NCBI GenBank assembly: GCA_905221605.1
Contig: CAJNDS010002164.1
Location: forward strand, 372,001-436,000
Reading direction: 5' to 3'
Length of the DNA: 64,000 nucleotides
Source of the DNA: Symbiodinium natans
Lineage: Eukaryota; Sar; Dinophyceae; Suessiales; Symbiodiniaceae
The position numbers and the translations under genes are program-made. Shown here one piece after another: positions 60,741 to 64,000 of the stretch. The notes below the pieces were generated by a model. It worked only from the letters and a program-made list of their open reading frames with translations, ran no database searches and had not been told where the DNA came from. Positions within the stretch are counted from its first letter, which is position 1, and the number at the start of each line of letters is the position of its first letter.

Positions 60741-61644
60741 GAACCTACGTGGAACCTGCCCTGACCCCAAGGCGAAAGAGCGAAATCCCATTGCTGAGAT
60801 GACTCGCATTGGTGTGCCTTGCATTGGCGGGATCCTTAGTCTTAGAGTGCTGGCATGAATTCCCACAAGCTCTTAGGCCGCATCAGCCGTGTAGTCTTCA
60901 AGACTCCCACCTTCAGCACCCAGATGCTTGCCCTTTAGAGGCATGGTCGACTCCAACAACGAGCCGAAGTTTGTGGACATTGCCATTCCCAGCAACACCT
61001 CGAACTCGAAGCACTGGCCCCAGCTTCCAGTCGGAGCCCCCCAGCACTGGCAGTGCAGGTCCATATGCACTGGCTCTGATGCTTCGAGGTCCATCGACCT
61101 GGTCATTGGAAAGATCTGCGAGGCCATCCAGAAGGGCCAGGTGCGGCGCTGATCTTTGTCAGAGGCCAAAGCCGCTAGACATAGCTAGACCTGGCTAGGG
61201 CCTCCAACCATTTGGTGCCTGGACACATCGATCATTGCAGCCTCTGCTTGCCTTCTTTGCGCTCTGAGAGAGTCTCGTTCAGATGTTGTACGACCAGAAG
61301 CTGCCGGGAGAGCGGGAGGACGTTCAGGGTTGCACAAGCACACTGGTCCCGAGACGAGACGAGGGCCCGGAAGCTTTGCAAGAGCAGATTCTAGGACAAA
61401 TGTTTCCTGAATTTTCCCGAGATTGGCACTTCCAGGAGTTCCCCAAGCAGTGGGATCCCTGGATCATGAGCCGTGTCCGGTGCCCAGAAAAGAAGTCCAT
61501 GGAAGGGTCCTTGAAGCTGTCGCTCTATGTCGCCATGGACGTCACTTGTCGCCATGGACGTCACTTGCGCATGCTAGCGCTCGAAGGATCGGATTCGCTT
61601 CCTCCGACGTCGCTCAAAGCGGCAGGGCTGGATGAAGGCCTGTC
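60741..61644. other. Host DNA, no gene fixed
   Basis: An open stretch at 60,943-61,152 (plus) and an antisense frame over the same place have no recognised features. GGCGACAAGTGACGTCCATGG-type duplication is seen at 61,530-61,570 (a 19-bp direct repeat). Confidence 0.35.
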
Positions 61645-61712
61645 TAGGGTTTACGGTTTAGGCTATATAGGGTTTAGGGTTTAGGGAGGGTTTAGGGTTT
61701 AGGGTTGAGGGT
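61645..61712. repeat. Interstitial telomere-like tract (TTTAGGG)n
   Basis: Several TTTAGGG units interrupted by GCTATATAGG and GGAGG. Confidence 0.85.
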
Positions 61713-62053
61713 GTCTAGGAAACTTCAGGACCGAGGTCCGACTCACAGCTGTCTCCATTACTCCGGTAACCTAGGGGTTTATTTTATTTTTATTTTTTTG
61801 GGGGGCGGGGGCTGGTGCGTCGGCATAACGGAGCATTGGAAGGACTGTGTAGCGGCGCATCGGCGTTTTTCCAAGTTCGGTACAGGTTTGCCTTCGAAAG
61901 TGCAGTCAGGTTGAAGCATAACTAGCAGTTGCTCTATACTCTGCCCAAAACTTCCGCGGTCTTCTAAAGGGGGTGCGCGATGCCCACTTGTTGCAACGTC
62001 CTCCGCCCCTGCAGGGAATGTACGGCAGCTACGAGAAGTTGTGGCCTTAGAAG

Positions 62054-62061
62054 TGAGAGAG

Positions 62062-62117
<56 letters not shown>

Positions 62118-62130
62118 AGACAGAGAGGTA
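62054..62130. repeat. (GA)n microsatellite
   Basis: About 60 bp of uninterrupted GA dinucleotides with purine-rich flanks to 62,145. Confidence 0.95.
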
Positions 62131-62680
62131 GAGGGAGAGGGAGAGTGATGCCCAAAGAGAAAATGATGCTTGAAGTTCTGCTGATTTCCCCGTGGTGGAT
62201 CCCAAGAGTGTTGTAAGAGAGTCTGCCGATGCAGAGGTTTGCGGAAGTAGTCATAAGCTTTGATGCTCGCGCGCCCGTCAGTTGGAAGAAGTGCCACCCA
62301 TGGGGCGCCATTCCAACTGTGGCAGAGCTCGGGCCTGAGACTCCCCCACTTCTGGGTTCTTGTTGGCTCTAATTTTACATTTTTTGTTATGATAAAAGCC
62401 CAATACGGACTAAAAATGATAATGTTTAATATCACCGGACCCACACTTGTGCGGAAGCTAGTACTTCACCCCATGTTGCATGTGTCGCTGCACCAGGTTC
62501 CACGACTTCAAGTGGAACGACATCGAGGTGACTTGGAGACTACTGGGAGAATTCTTCAGCCAATGTACCATGCGGCCATGCTTAAATGGGGAACCCCCTA
62601 GAATAGGATTCCCTTACAATAAGGCCCCATAAGGTACCCCAAAACCCCCTGATAGCCCCATCGATAAGAATCGATAAGAG

Positions 62681-62760
62681 ACCCTAAACCCAAACCCCAA
62701 ACTCCAAACCCTAATCCCTAAATCCTAACCCCTAAACCCCAAACCCTAAACCCTAAACCA
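62681..62760. repeat. Degenerate interstitial telomere-like tract
   Basis: About eleven CCCTAAA-type units with CCCCAAA and TCCTAA variants. Confidence 0.85.
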
Positions 62761-64000
62761 TGAGCTGAGGATCGCCGTCCGCAGTTCAAGCGCTTCTGAG
62801 CAGGTTCGTGCGTGTGGCCTGGAACCTCTAGAACATGCTAGAACATATCTCCCTGTAGTGTGTCGATGTACTTGGGGCGTTTAACGTTGCAACAAGTTAT
62901 CCAGAGGCACCAAAGGGAAAGTCACAGCATGGCTAGTGCAACTCAGCTCCTCAGCCGGACTTCTTCAGCTGCGCATTTTTCTAGGGCAGGGAGAACGACG
63001 CGCAGCAGCACAAGTCCAGCATCGAAGAAAGATACCTATTTGTGGCGATGTCATGTTCTCTATCAGCCGTCTCTGCTGCTGTCTTGTGAACTGGTTGTGT
63101 GGCAGAGGCCATGCCATTTTCCTGTTATGGGGCTTCACTGCTCAGTTTTCTCGGATTAGTGGGACGAAGTCATTAAGTGGGGGGCGGCATGCAGGTGCCG
63201 ACATCATACGCGGTGTAGTCTAAATATCTCAGCCCTGTACCGTATTTTTTCCAAAACGAGTAGACGGCAACATCTGGCACTTGTCCGCACTCACTGTACA
63301 ATGTCAGACGCCACTTCTCGCATGCTTATGAGAGGCCCGTGCGCAGCCTCAATCTATCTTTCCGCTGTACACACTGATTTCGTTCGCCATGGGCTTCCGT
63401 GTGCTGCTCTTTGGGCCAGCGCGCGAGGCGCACAGGGGCCACAGAGAGCAGTCTCAGCAGCCACAGAGCCACCCTGCGCACATGGGTCAAAGGAGCTCGG
63501 GGTGTCGGAGACGCAAGTCGAGGCGGGGGTCTTCATGCTTACATCGGCAGATTCGCTCGTGATGGGGCGGGGTTGCCCTGAGAGGCTAAGATCTTTGAGC
63601 TACCAGTCATGCACATCGCACGGTGATGTTGATGAGCACTCCTCCGAGACCTGAACACTCTTGAACAACAGCCTCTCATGACTCCCACTCAGACTCTGTC
63701 AGACGTTTTCTCTGAAGGTTCAGTTGCCGGAAGGCGTCGAGAGTGCCAAAGTTTGCCATATTCGGGAGGCCACGTCGGGCCCAAGGGCGCTGTGCAGAAC
63801 ATGTGAAAGAAGGTTGTCAAAGTAGATAGTGATTTCCCTGACCTTCCGCGGTTTCTGCGGGTGCATGTTGGGTCAGCAACATCTCTGCTGCCTAGCCTCG
63901 TCATGCTGCAGGAAATGTGAGCGGCTTGCTTAACTCCAGGCGCTGCTGGCAAAGCATCCTTCGCTGAAAGAGATGCTCGCGATGAGCAAGTTCACTTTGA
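62761..64000. other. Non-coding host DNA
   Basis: No supported gene. Open frames here lack domain features on either strand. Confidence 0.4.

Noticed and set aside
54494-62760. Chromosome end
   Set aside because: The telomere-like tracts are short, degenerate and in both orientations with unique DNA between them, so they are interstitial.

Overview
The window is nuclear DNA of a dinoflagellate. Five independent signs support this: a 20-nt match to the dinoflagellate spliced-leader exon (33,784-33,803); a broken mitochondrial cox1 with mitochondrial-type hairpins; scattered TTTAGGG/CCCTAAA tracts; retroelements carrying DNA-modification domains; and sparse, intron-interrupted host exons in high-GC, repeat-rich DNA.

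1-12,100 is an endogenous double-jelly-roll DNA virus or virophage-like element (Polinton-like/adintovirus-like gene set) that runs off the left edge. The minus strand carries, in transcription order, a large HNH / polymerase-palm-like / SF1-helicase fusion, a C5-type methyltransferase, a packaging ATPase, a penton-like single jelly-roll protein, an AT-hook basic protein, two virion-type proteins of unknown role, the major capsid protein and fibre proteins. One plus-strand gene lies between the methyltransferase and the helicase. Genes are tightly packed and most starts follow short A-rich spacers. A decayed second copy of the ATPase lies 25 kb away (32,257-32,365).

12,100-21,550 is host-like: two large arrays of a 44/42-bp unit facing each other (13,080-14,035), a possible multi-exon gene ending in a P-loop NTPase plus PD-(D/E)XK-like domain (18,787-20,322), and 455-bp tandem duplications (17,242-18,151).

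21,631-29,240 and 33,516-43,968 are two tyrosine-recombinase (YR) retrotransposons of the same unusual build: A1 - YR - gag - pol - B1 - A2 - B2 (split direct repeats). The YR comes first, and gag and pol share one frame separated by a single stop codon. The first encodes a DNMT3-like cytosine methyltransferase ahead of its reverse transcriptase. The second encodes a TET/JBP-like 2-oxoglutarate dioxygenase and a degenerate methyltransferase-like segment ahead of RT/RNase H. The first is broken by frameshifts. The second is young (its A and B repeats look identical) and sits inside a nuclear mitochondrial insertion (NUMT), which itself interrupts a duplicated host-type coding segment. This is the most interesting system in the window: paired retroelements carrying DNA-methylation 'writer' and 'oxidiser' modules.

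47,300-64,000 is mostly non-coding host DNA with microsatellites and interstitial telomere-like tracts. A few exon-like islands occur, the clearest being parts of a C-type lectin domain (54.8-55.6 kb).
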